From the NCBI GenBank assembly GCA_028824125.1, contig JAPPES010000085.1:3071-67070 (forward strand): 64,000 nt of DNA, in the 5' to 3' direction. Made by a program: the position numbers and the translations under genes. This DNA comes from Candidatus Poribacteria bacterium. Lineage in GTDB: Bacteria; Poribacteria; WGA-4E; WGA-3G. Each line of letters starts with the position of its first letter. The first letter of the stretch is position 1. Under the pieces are notes generated by a model, which searched no databases, was not told the DNA's origin, and saw only the letters and a program-made list of their open reading frames with translations. Below are positions 39,575-49,419 of this stretch, in pieces.

Positions 39575-41143
39575 ATGGAAACTTTAGGAAACAAAATCAC
39601 ACTTAATCTTGATGGCAACGCAGAAGTCAATGTCAAAGGCTTTATCGCGCCGATTGAATACACACAATACAACTTCCACGTGGAGTGGGATGAATTGGCA
39701 AATCTGCATGTCGTTGAACCGGAAAAGCAATATCCTGCCTCCGTTTTTCAATCTTTTCTACCGTCGGAATCGGTTTCAGTTGGTGAACTTTGGCAAATTG
39801 AAAAAGAAGGTGTGCTCACATTGCTAAGGCAACTTCATCCCGATCCACGCCTGGAAATGGATGCAGAAGACTCGCAAGGGCTGTGGGCATGTCTGCGTGG
39901 TCATAACGATCAATTTGCTGACATCGTGTTTCGCGTTCATGCAGAATTTGCTTTAAAAGGTGGTTGGTTCACACCTTCCCAGTTTGCTGGTCATCTCGTC
40001 ATCGATCGAACCAAAGATAAAATCGCACACTTTCAGATGTGCGTGCCTGAAACGACACTGAATTTCGATGTTGGTTGGGATACGATAGGCTGTACAGACA
40101 TCGGTTTCTGTCCACAAATAGAGCTCTGTGTAGGGACTCCACCTAATGACGTAGAATTTGCCGTGTCAATCACCCAAGAAGAGGCGGAACGTGCCTTGAT
40201 ACTGTGTTTCTACAAGTCGGAAAAAATTAACTGGGTGCCGCCAGATCAAGCAGTAGAGATAGCTGAACAAGAGGTTAAGCTCATTCATGTAATCTCAATA
40301 AATGGTCCATTAGCCGACGAGGCTTGCTGAGGGAGCGGCAAAGAATTGAGGGCAGTTGTCCTCTCTGATAACCAAATCATTAAATTCCTAAATGAAAACT
40401 TTATCAATACTTGGGTAACCAATGCCGAATTAGGACGTACTCCCAGTTTACGAGAACCAATAGCCAAAAGACGCGAGCGAGAAGGAAAAACATTAAACAC
40501 AACATATCCTTTGGCACAAGCCATCAGAGAGGGATGGACAGAAGGTTCACCGGTGGATTGTTTAGTGATTTCCCCAGAATTTGATGTGATGGGAAAACTC
40601 CCTCTAAATGATTTCTTAGACGACTGTTCAGAAAAAAGTATCTCGGAAGTGGAGGGATACCTTACGTTTCTTATGGATTCTTTAGATGCGAAATTTCCTG
40701 GGTTTGGTGAGAACACCTCAGACACTTTATTGACTGGTTTAAATGTAACCCTTAATGGAGAACATTTTGAGCAAGAGGTCCTACACATTCTTCGAGCACC
40801 TGGATACGGTGACCAAGACTATAATGTCATTACAATAGATGCCACAGCGTTTGAAGATGGTGGGACACTTATGATTGATATTCGGATGGGTAGCGCCAAA
40901 TCTGGTGGATCGTTTGATCTGTTTGATGGCGATACCGAATTGCCTACAAAAGGAATTCCCACCCAAGCGCTTACTTCTGTGTGGGATATTCCGTCCGAGC
41001 AGATAGGAAAAATACGACATCCTTTTGACAAAGGCAAAATCTTTAAGCTGGGTGCTACAGGCACTTGGTTCAGTGGAAAAGGAAACGTCAATGCTTTTCA
41101 GGCAAGGATTTCTGTAGAGCCAAAAGAAAAGAATGAAAATTAG
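39575..41143 (+). CDS. putative selenoprotein, array copy 4 (Sec at UGA 40328-40330)
   Basis: ORFs 39575-40330 and 40346-41143 in the same frame; ISINGPLADEAC-U-GSGKELRAVVLSDNQIIKFLNENFINTWV. Confidence 0.85.
40348..40363 (+). promoter_or_regulatory. candidate bacterial SECIS, copy 4
   Basis: GAGGGC-AGTT-GTCCTC, 17 nt after the UGA; loop has a single G. Confidence 0.65.
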
Positions 41144-41318
41144 TGCAGAAAATTCTACATGATGCCCTATTCGGACCAGTTTCGAAAGAATAATAAAATG
41201 CTTTTTTCTTGTAGGTTTTAGCCAAACCTGCTATCATTTCTAATTACACCAATAAAATACAATTGATAATGTAGGCATTGAATATTCTATTAGAAGATTG
41301 GATGTTAGTGGAGTTATT

Positions 41319-42944
41319 ATGAAAAGATTAAGATTGCTGTTATTAACTGTAATTTTAATGATAGTATCAATCCAAGTTAACGCAGATTATTTGGTAAAAA
41401 CGATTTATTTTAAACCCAATAACGTAGACAATGTTCCAATCGAAAAAATTAGAGGATGGATGAATGATGTTCAAGAACTATATATGGAAGAAATGTCCAG
41501 GAATGGTTACGGAAATAAGGCTTTTAAATTAGAGAGGGATGCAAATGGAAATGTAAAAGTAAATGTAGTAGATGGCAATCATCCATCATGGACATATAAA
41601 TCCAATACTTGGAATAATGTGAATCCGGAAATACCAGAAATATTTAAAAATCAAAAAAATGTACATGTTTATATTATAGGTGGTATTGACACAATTAATT
41701 TGCATCAAGGGTGCTGTCAGTGGGGTGTTGGATGGCCTATTTATAATTTTAATTTTGGAGGTTCTTGTATTGTTGCCGAAAACGCAAATACATCTTTAGT
41801 TAGGCTTATTGCACATGAAATAGGACATACTTTTAGCTTATATCATACTGGCACTTCTAATACTATAATGGGATCAGGAAACGAACTTTTAGAGTATGAA
41901 GCAAGATGGTTAGATAAACATTATTTTTTTAATGATAACATAATGATAAAATGGAATCATCCAAAAGTTAATCAAGTATTTAATGTTGAAGAAATAGAAC
42001 CTAATTTAATTAGTATTAAAGCGAATATTACAAGTCCGAGTGGCTTGTATCAAGTTGTTGTTATGGATAATAACATATTAGTAATAGGATGGCAATATAT
42101 CAGCGGTAAAAATACCAATGTAGATATAAGAATAGATAGAAGTAAACTTGTAGGAAAGAATCATATAACATTTATGGTTATGGATACTTTTGGTGCATTT
42201 ACACATCACAGATTTGATTATATAATGCCACCAAGATTTAAGGATACAGTTGTTGAGCAAAATACTACTAAGCGCAATAAAAATGAAGATTTGGGGCTTG
42301 AGAAAGATCCAGAACCAATAACCATCAAAGAAGATACCTCTGAAAATGTTGTATATCTTAACATTAATTCAGGTAAAAAGACTTTACCCGATGAAGACGG
42401 ATTAAAACCTTTTAATTCCAGTCACGAATATAAAAATGGCTGGGCATGGAAATTTATTTCAGATAATAAAACTAATAATGGCAATCCTATTGTTATTAGA
42501 AACGCCACTTTTGAAAGAGGTTTATCATTATCTCCACCTGATCATCCAAAAGTCTCATCCCTTAAATATAATTTGCAAGGAAACAATTACATTGCATTTG
42601 AAGGATATATTGGGATAACTAACGATCGAGATTTTGAGATAGGCAAAAATGAAAATAAAAGTTGTTTTGTAGGTGGCAGCTGCATATTCACATTTGAAAT
42701 CGATGGAGAGAAGGTATATAAATCTGGATTATTAACTGGAAAAGATAGCTATGAAAAGATTGATTTCTATATACCTTATGATGCGGAAGTTTTAAGAATC
42801 ATTATTGATAGTAGTGCAGATACTTCATGGTGCGATCATCCTGCAATAGGTGATCCTAAATTAATATCTAATTCACAAATTAGATATAGTATAAATCCTA
42901 AAGGCAAAGTCGCTACTTTATGGAGTGAAATTAAACAGAAGTAA
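41319..42944 (+). CDS. secreted zinc metallopeptidase with C-terminal NPCBM-like domain
   Basis: Signal peptide; HEIGHTFSLYH (HExxHxxxxxH); C-term YIGITNDRDFEIGKNENKSCFVGGSCIFTFEIDGEKVYKSG. Confidence 0.75.
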   Translation: MKRLRLLLLTVILMIVSIQVNADYLVKTIYFKPNNVDNVPIEKIRGWMNDVQELYMEEMSRNGYGNKAFKLERDANGNVKVNVVDGNHPSWTYKSNTWNNVNPEIPEIFKNQKNVHVYIIGGIDTINLHQGCCQWGVGWPIYNFNFGGSCIVAENANTSLVRLIAHEIGHTFSLYHTGTSNTIMGSGNELLEYEARWLDKHYFFNDNIMIKWNHPKVNQVFNVEEIEPNLISIKANITSPSGLYQVVVMDNNILVIGWQYISGKNTNVDIRIDRSKLVGKNHITFMVMDTFGAFTHHRFDYIMPPRFKDTVVEQNTTKRNKNEDLGLEKDPEPITIKEDTSENVVYLNINSGKKTLPDEDGLKPFNSSHEYKNGWAWKFISDNKTNNGNPIVIRNATFERGLSLSPPDHPKVSSLKYNLQGNNYIAFEGYIGITNDRDFEIGKNENKSCFVGGSCIFTFEIDGEKVYKSGLLTGKDSYEKIDFYIPYDAEVLRIIIDSSADTSWCDHPAIGDPKLISNSQIRYSINPKGKVATLWSEIKQK

Positions 42945-43003
42945 AATTTATTCACAACCATCTAAAATGAAAAGTATATCTCTTTAATTATCACTATTTA
43001 AGA

Positions 43004-43774
43004 GTGTCACAACTCAACAAAATCACTGAAAGGAACAACACAATGCAAAGCCACGAAGTAGATTACGAAATTTTTGGCAACGATATGCAAGTCGTTGAAG
43101 TTGAACTTGACTTAGGTGAGACGATCGTCGCGGAAGCTGGTGCAATGAACTGGATGGAGGATGACATAGAATACGAAGCAAAAATGGGTGACGGGTCTGG
43201 CGGCGACGAGGGTTTAATGGGCAAACTCTTCAGCGCTGGCAAACGTGCGCTCACTGGTGAATCACTGTTTATGACTCACTTCACCAACACGGGCAGCAAC
43301 AAGAGACGAGTTGCTTTCGCCGCCCCCTACCCCGGTCATATTATCCCCATTGATCTTTCTGAAATGGGTGGAGAACTGACCTGCCAGAAGGATGCCTTCC
43401 TGTGCGCTGCCCTCGGGACCGAACTAAGCATTGCATTTTCACGGAAATTGGGAAGAGGTTTTTTCGGTGGTGAGGGGTTTATCCTCCAACGTCTACGTGG
43501 CGATGGCATGGCTTTTGTGCATGCTGGTGGGACTGTCATCAAAAAGGAACTTGTCAACGACACACTCCGCATTGATACCGGTTGCCTTGTTGCCTTCACG
43601 TCTGGTATTGATTATGACATTGAAATGGTGAAAGGCTTAAAGTCAATGTTCTTCGGTGGTGAAGGGCTTTTCCTCGCGACCCTGCAAGGCACCGGAACCG
43701 TTTATCTCCAGAGTTTACCTTTTTCAAAACTTGCTGACCGCATCATTGCACAAGTGCCAAGAAGCAGTAACTGA
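43004..43774 (+). CDS. AIM24/TIGR00266 family protein
   Basis: [34 protein letters not shown]...[21 protein letters not shown]. Confidence 0.9.
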   Translation: MSQLNKITERNNTMQSHEVDYEIFGNDMQVVEVELDLGETIVAEAGAMNWMEDDIEYEAKMGDGSGGDEGLMGKLFSAGKRALTGESLFMTHFTNTGSNKRRVAFAAPYPGHIIPIDLSEMGGELTCQKDAFLCAALGTELSIAFSRKLGRGFFGGEGFILQRLRGDGMAFVHAGGTVIKKELVNDTLRIDTGCLVAFTSGIDYDIEMVKGLKSMFFGGEGLFLATLQGTGTVYLQSLPFSKLADRIIAQVPRSSN

Positions 43775-43872
43775 TATTTGGACTGTATCCACTAAAAAGA
43801 ATATACGTTCAATTTAGAGATGAATTTGGTTGGTAAATCGTGCTAAACGGAATGAAATAATCGGAACAAACC

Positions 43873-44805
43873 ATGAAGACAAAAGCATTCACCAATACGA
43901 TTATCGTTGGAGACACAACAAAGGTATTGTCAGAACTTATAAAGATAGAAAAGCAATACGATGTGATTATTGCTGATCCGCCCTACAACATCGGGAAAGA
44001 TTTCGGGAATGATACCGAAGTAATGCCGATAGATAATTATGTTGAATGGGCAGAGGCGTGGATAAAAGATTGTCTTCAACTCCTCACAGATGATGGCTTG
44101 CTTTATCTGTATGGATTCCCAGAAATTATTGCAAGATTATCTGTTTGCTTCCCTATCCACGAGCAGCGTTGGTTAGTATGGCATTATACCAATAAGACTG
44201 TTCCGTCATTAAAATTTTGGCAAAGGTCTCACGAAACAATATTGTGTCTATGGAAACCGAATATGCCGCGCACCAATTTGGAGATAGACCAAATCAGAGA
44301 ACCTTATACCGAGAACTTCTTAAAAAATGCGGCAGGAAAAGAGCGAAAAGATACGCCATCTCGCTACGGTTCGCCAGGCAAAATAACTATTTATAATGCC
44401 CATAAAAACGGTGCTTTGCCGAGAGATGTAATAAAAATTCCGGCTTTAGCAGGTGGTGCTGGGCGTTCTGAAAGGTGGTTTATTTGTAGAACATGTGGGT
44501 CTCAAATTTTTCCGCCTGCCGATTTATCCGAACATCGTGAACATGATATATTGAAGCATCCCACTCAAAAGCCCATGGAATTAACGAGACGACTCATTCT
44601 ATCTCGTATCAATGGAGCAGATGGCAGAGTACTTGTGCCGTTTGCCGGTTCGGGTTCTGAATGTGTCGTGGCACAAGCATTGAGGACTGAATATCTTGGT
44701 ATAGAAATAAATCCTGAGTTCGCTGATTTCGCAATGAAGTGGCTGGAATATGAACGTAAAGAGCAAATAACACTGAAACTTTTTGAACACACAGTGGAAA
44801 TGTGA
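43873..44805 (+). CDS. DNA methyltransferase (N4/N6, beta-like order)
   Basis: IADPPYNIGKDFGND; KHPTQKPMELTRRLIL; VLVPFAGSGSECVVAQAL. Confidence 0.9.
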   Translation: MKTKAFTNTIIVGDTTKVLSELIKIEKQYDVIIADPPYNIGKDFGNDTEVMPIDNYVEWAEAWIKDCLQLLTDDGLLYLYGFPEIIARLSVCFPIHEQRWLVWHYTNKTVPSLKFWQRSHETILCLWKPNMPRTNLEIDQIREPYTENFLKNAAGKERKDTPSRYGSPGKITIYNAHKNGALPRDVIKIPALAGGAGRSERWFICRTCGSQIFPPADLSEHREHDILKHPTQKPMELTRRLILSRINGADGRVLVPFAGSGSECVVAQALRTEYLGIEINPEFADFAMKWLEYERKEQITLKLFEHTVEM

Positions 44806-44812
44806 GATTAGA

Positions 44813-45430
44813 ATGTATCGATTAACAGCGAGAATGGAACAGACATTACGACAATACTTGGAAAAATACCATGACCTGTTTGATGGTGGACGTTGTTCGG
44901 GTTGGGAATTAGAGGAACTTGTATTTAAATCCATCCAATCAGATAGCACTGCTGGTCATCACGCTACTTGGCAGGAAGGTGGACACGATGATGAAGCAGA
45001 TATCCGAGTTCGGGTGAATGGTGTAGTCTATCCGTTACAAATCAAATCTGGTGCGATAAAACAGATCAAATCCGGTGATGAAAAATCTCCACATTTGGTG
45101 TTATCAGGACATCGGTTAGGGCGATTTGAAGGGGACTTTAAGGATATGACGGAATATCTAAATGAGGATAGGGCAAATTTTTTATCTATACCTTATCGCA
45201 AAGTAGATGATGATAAAGGAAGACACCATATTTACCAAATAGTATATGTTGAAGGAGTCTATCTTCGTCAACTCAGTCCTCCCCGATGGGAACAAGTAAG
45301 CAAGTCCACTTGGAAACAAATCAATCCACATGGTGTAATCTTCACACTACATCCTTCTATGAGTTGGCAAGTCTGGTGGAGAATACCATTATCGTTAGTG
45401 AATCACTCACCAGAATTTATAATCGGATAA
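44813..45430 (+). CDS. putative type II restriction endonuclease paired with the upstream methyltransferase
   Basis: Adjacent to MTase; PD-(D/E)XK-like ELEELVFKSIQSD...DDEADIRVRVNGVVYPLQIKSG. Confidence 0.65.
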   Translation: MYRLTARMEQTLRQYLEKYHDLFDGGRCSGWELEELVFKSIQSDSTAGHHATWQEGGHDDEADIRVRVNGVVYPLQIKSGAIKQIKSGDEKSPHLVLSGHRLGRFEGDFKDMTEYLNEDRANFLSIPYRKVDDDKGRHHIYQIVYVEGVYLRQLSPPRWEQVSKSTWKQINPHGVIFTLHPSMSWQVWWRIPLSLVNHSPEFIIG

Positions 45431-45451
45431 TAGTGTTAAAGTAATATTGGG

Positions 45452-46591
45452 TTGAACCCCTTATCTGTTTTTGCGTTTGGAGTTTATGTGAAAATTCGCA
45501 GTATAAAAGCTTATCAAGTTGACCTTCCATTGCATGAAGGCAGCTACAAATGGTCAGGCGGGAAATCAGTATCCGTTTTTGATAGTACCATTGTCTCAGT
45601 TGAAACAGATGAAGGCATTACCGGCTACGGTGAGGTTTGCCCGTTGGGACCTTTCTATCTTCCCGCTTATGCTAAGGGAACTCGCACCGGAATTGCTGAA
45701 CTTGCACCACACCTCATTGGTGAAGACCCGACTCAACTGCTTCCGCTCAATCAACGCATGGATACAGCACTTAAAGGGCATCCTTATGTAAAATCAGGGA
45801 TTGACATCGCGTGTTGGGATATTCTCGGCAAGGTTTCAGATCAATCGGTTTGTACTCTTCTCGGTGGCAGATATGGTGAAGATTTTATGCTTTATCGTGC
45901 GATTTCTCAACAATCTCCAGACGAGATGGCGGAAAAAGTCGCAACATATCGTGCGGAAGGGTATCGTAAATTTCAATTGAAAGTAGGTGGAGACCCAAAC
46001 ACCGATATTGAACGTATTCATGCGGTCTCCGAATTGATGGAGCCTGGAGATGTGCTGATTGCGGATGCGAATACCGGTTGGTTGATGCATCAAGCAGTTC
46101 GCGTGGTTCGCGGTGTGAGCGATGTGGATGTCTACATTGAACAACCCTGCCTCTCCTACGAAGAATGCCTTGCCATTCGTGAACGGACAGATCACCCCTT
46201 TGTTCTCGACGAGACGATCGACAGTGTCCATACATTATTACGTGGTCATGCTGATAGAGCAATGGATGTCGTTAACATAAAGATTAGTAAATTCGGTGGA
46301 CTGACAAAAGCAAAACTTGCAAGAGACCTCTGCGTTGAACTTGGCATTGCGATGACGATTGAAGATAGTTGGGGGGGCGATATTACAACCGCCGCGATTG
46401 CTCATCTTGCCCACAGTACACCGACAGAATTTCTTTTCACAGCAACCGATTTTAATAGCTATGTCACCGTCAGCACAGCGGAAGGTGCCCCACAGCGAGT
46501 CAATGGCAGAATGGCAGCCGCAACGCAACCTGGCTTAGGAATCATCCCTGACATGAATGTGTTAGGCGAAGTAGTGGTCCACGTGGAGTGA
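45452..46591 (+). CDS. mandelate racemase/muconate lactonizing (enolase superfamily) enzyme
   Basis: [55 protein letters not shown]. Confidence 0.92.
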   Translation: MNPLSVFAFGVYVKIRSIKAYQVDLPLHEGSYKWSGGKSVSVFDSTIVSVETDEGITGYGEVCPLGPFYLPAYAKGTRTGIAELAPHLIGEDPTQLLPLNQRMDTALKGHPYVKSGIDIACWDILGKVSDQSVCTLLGGRYGEDFMLYRAISQQSPDEMAEKVATYRAEGYRKFQLKVGGDPNTDIERIHAVSELMEPGDVLIADANTGWLMHQAVRVVRGVSDVDVYIEQPCLSYEECLAIRERTDHPFVLDETIDSVHTLLRGHADRAMDVVNIKISKFGGLTKAKLARDLCVELGIAMTIEDSWGGDITTAAIAHLAHSTPTEFLFTATDFNSYVTVSTAEGAPQRVNGRMAAATQPGLGIIPDMNVLGEVVVHVE

Positions 46592-46595
46592 TCGT

Positions 46596-47564
46596 ATGCC
46601 TATTAGAATCCTCTCAGCTGCCGATGTTCGCGCAGCTTTACCCATGCCCAAAGCGGTTGATGCAATGCGGCACGCCTACAGCCAACTTTCAGGAGGCAAG
46701 GTGACCGCACCACCCCGACAACATCTCTCCACCGACAAAGGTGTTACGCTCATAATGCCCGCCTATTTGCATGAACGGAGTGAATTTGGAATCAAAGTTG
46801 TCTCTGTTTATGACGATAATCCGAACCTTAATTTGCCTCGTATTACTGCAACAGTCTTAGTGCTTGACCCAGCGACAGGATCGCCAAAAGCGTTCATGGA
46901 CGGTACCAGCCTTACTGCTATCAGAACTGGGGCAGGTGGTGGTGTAGCAGCAGATTTACTTGCACGGCAGGACGCAAAAACGGTTGGATTGTTCGGTGCA
47001 GGTGTACAGGCGCGGGCCCAGTTGCAAGCAGTAATGGCAGTCAGAGACATCACGCACGTCAGCCTTATCAGTCGGACACAAGCCTCGACACAACAACTCG
47101 CTGCTGAGATTTCAGCGTGGACTGATGCTCCCGAAGTCAATATCGTTGCTACGCCGCAAGAGGTCGTGAAAGATGCTGATATTGTTATCTGTGCAACAAC
47201 ATCCGCCACCCCACTTTTTGATGGAAACGACCTACAATCCGGCACACACATCACAGCCGTTGGCACATTCGTGCCAGAAAAACGGGAAGTTGATACAACA
47301 ACAATCAGACGCGCAAACCGAATTGTGGTGGATTCACGGGAAGCCTGTTTAGAAGAGGCGGGGGACCTTATTATTCCGAATGCGCAAATTGATGCTGAAA
47401 TCGGTGAAATCGTCAACGGCGATAAACAGGGACGGCAGTCAGATGACGAAATCACGTTTTTCAAATCGGTAGGTGTGGCGGTGCAAGATGCAGTCGCAGC
47501 GTCAGTGGTCTTGACAGAGGCGGAGGCAAAAAACTTCGGTATTGTCGTTGAGATAGTTCAATAG
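46596..47564 (+). CDS. ornithine cyclodeaminase/mu-crystallin family (possible delta1-pyrroline-2-carboxylate reductase)
   Basis: PRITATVLVLDPATGSPKAFMDGTSLTAIRTGAGGGVAADLLARQDAKTVGLFGAGVQARAQLQA. Confidence 0.92.
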   Translation: MPIRILSAADVRAALPMPKAVDAMRHAYSQLSGGKVTAPPRQHLSTDKGVTLIMPAYLHERSEFGIKVVSVYDDNPNLNLPRITATVLVLDPATGSPKAFMDGTSLTAIRTGAGGGVAADLLARQDAKTVGLFGAGVQARAQLQAVMAVRDITHVSLISRTQASTQQLAAEISAWTDAPEVNIVATPQEVVKDADIVICATTSATPLFDGNDLQSGTHITAVGTFVPEKREVDTTTIRRANRIVVDSREACLEEAGDLIIPNAQIDAEIGEIVNGDKQGRQSDDEITFFKSVGVAVQDAVAASVVLTEAEAKNFGIVVEIVQ

Positions 47565-47609
47565 TCTATTCTGACAGATGAGCGTCTTGCATAGGCAATC
47601 TGCTTGATC

Positions 47610-48455
47610 CTATTGCGTTAAGAGATAGTTGATTATCTGTGCCGCAACTTCGGCTTTCGGATTATTTTTGTACAGAGTATGAAAAACAATCGCTAATCTG
47701 CCACGATCACCATCTCGCACAATGACGGGGTCTGCCAAGGTTGCCTGAGTATTCCCAGTATCGCTCGCAAGAATCTTTTCAGCGAACCATTCATCTTCAA
47801 GCTGATCTAAAGGAAAAGGTCTGTCAGATCTAAAGTGAACCATACTTGGGGCTAATCTACTACCTTCTACTGTAACAAACATATCTACGTTGTGTTCATA
47901 TACATTAATCTCAATTTCAGGGAGGTCCATTAGGTTTTGCATAGCACCACGTTCGTTGGCTGTACCTTCTGAACTGTTATACCCAAAATAATCCGCATGA
48001 TTCAAAATTGTATCACCATCCGTAGTTTCAATCCAGTTTTCGGCGACAGAACCATCGGGTTGCGCATTTCCTGATGGATAGATGGTAGAAGGTAAAACAC
48101 CGTAAAGGATACACACATTCACGACACCGTTTGCAGTTGTTTGCAGCATCCAATCTCTGACAGCTTCCTTACTTTTTGTTATTTCCACTTGAATATTCTC
48201 TGATTCTAAGAGAAATTTTGTCATTTCTGCTTCATTTTCTGCATTTTCCGGACTTATCCACAAGGTTTTACCTATATAAATCAACACATCTGCTGGACGG
48301 TCTATAGGTTCAACGGGTATAATGTCTGATGGTTCCTGCTCTACCATTTCTTTCGACACGACAGGTCCCTCCACTTTATGCGTTTTATTGCAACTGGCGA
48401 AGGAAACCGTCCAACCTATTAAAGCGATAATAACTAACCATTGGTATTTTTGCAC
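47610..48455 (-). CDS. hypothetical lipoprotein, paralog of 49420-50244
   Basis: IALIGWTVSFASCNK lipobox; shares NGVVNVCILYGVLPSTIYPSGNAQPDGSVAENWIETTDGDTILNHADYFGY. Confidence 0.7.
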   Translation of the reverse strand: MQKYQWLVIIALIGWTVSFASCNKTHKVEGPVVSKEMVEQEPSDIIPVEPIDRPADVLIYIGKTLWISPENAENEAEMTKFLLESENIQVEITKSKEAVRDWMLQTTANGVVNVCILYGVLPSTIYPSGNAQPDGSVAENWIETTDGDTILNHADYFGYNSSEGTANERGAMQNLMDLPEIEINVYEHNVDMFVTVEGSRLAPSMVHFRSDRPFPLDQLEDEWFAEKILASDTGNTQATLADPVIVRDGDRGRLAIVFHTLYKNNPKAEVAAQIINYLLTQ

Positions 48456-48613
48456 TGATAATTCTCCTTGAATAAAATGTGTATGAAATTATACTATGCA
48501 ATACAGTCAGTAGCAAATTTTTTATGATGGCACGTTTTGATATGATTGCTGCGCCTCAAACATCAGAGATTTATCGTTCTTGTGCCGTAATTTAGACATA
48601 ACCTCCGAATTTA

Positions 48614-49342
48614 TTGAATGTGAAAAATATGATTAAGGCAGTATTCTTTGACCTTGATAACACACTCTGTGACTCCGATACGGCATGGAACATCGCGGTA
48701 AGAGAAACATTTCAGCTTTTTTGCCAGTATAAGCCAAATATTTCAGAAGAGACACTTACAAAGGCATGGGAAAAAGTTCATCAGAAACTCTTTCAACAAC
48801 TTGACGCAGGGAAGTGTTCCATGGCAGAAGTGAGAGACACACGTTTCCTACATTTATTCAAAGAACTCAATTTGTTGCCAAGCAAAATTACAGAAGAACT
48901 TAACGACTTTCTCAGTACACGCTACCTCACGAGTTTACGTCTTTACGAAGATGCTGCAGTCCTTGAAGAGTTACAAGCATACCATGTCGGTATCATCACA
49001 AACGGTGCGAATGATGAACGGACTGACAGTCAACTTTCTAAAGTGAGATACCTGGGACTCACCGGACGGATTCAGTCGTTGACAATTTCCGGTGAAATCG
49101 GTGTCAGAAAACCGAATTTTGAAATCTTCAAAGTGGCTTGTGAACGGGCTGGTGTTTTACTCAAAGAGGCGATGTACGTTGGGGATTCCATTCAAAATGA
49201 CATTATTGGCGCAAACCGTGTAGGTATGACAAGCGTTTTGATAGATCGAAAATCGGATATATCAATCCCTAAAATAGCTGATGCACAACCAGACTATTCT
49301 ATCTCTAATCTATATGATGTTTTGGCATGCTTAGAAGCTTAA
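48614..49342 (+). CDS. HAD-superfamily hydrolase (YjjG-like)
   Basis: AVFFDLDNTLCDSD; GIITNGANDERTDSQL; GVRKPNFEIF; YVGDSIQNDIIGA. Confidence 0.93.
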   Translation: MNVKNMIKAVFFDLDNTLCDSDTAWNIAVRETFQLFCQYKPNISEETLTKAWEKVHQKLFQQLDAGKCSMAEVRDTRFLHLFKELNLLPSKITEELNDFLSTRYLTSLRLYEDAAVLEELQAYHVGIITNGANDERTDSQLSKVRYLGLTGRIQSLTISGEIGVRKPNFEIFKVACERAGVLLKEAMYVGDSIQNDIIGANRVGMTSVLIDRKSDISIPKIADAQPDYSISNLYDVLACLEA

Positions 49343-49419
49343 CAGTACTAAAATCATCCTGAATGAAGGTTATAGTTTTTCCTGTCGGATAAGTCGTTTG
49401 ACTGGGACTACGCTTAAAT

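Noticed and set aside
34416-41143. UGA reassigned to Gly or Trp genome-wide
   Set aside because: Other genes in the window end plausibly at TGA (e.g. disA at 18735 and the array copies 1-3), so UGA still functions as a stop.
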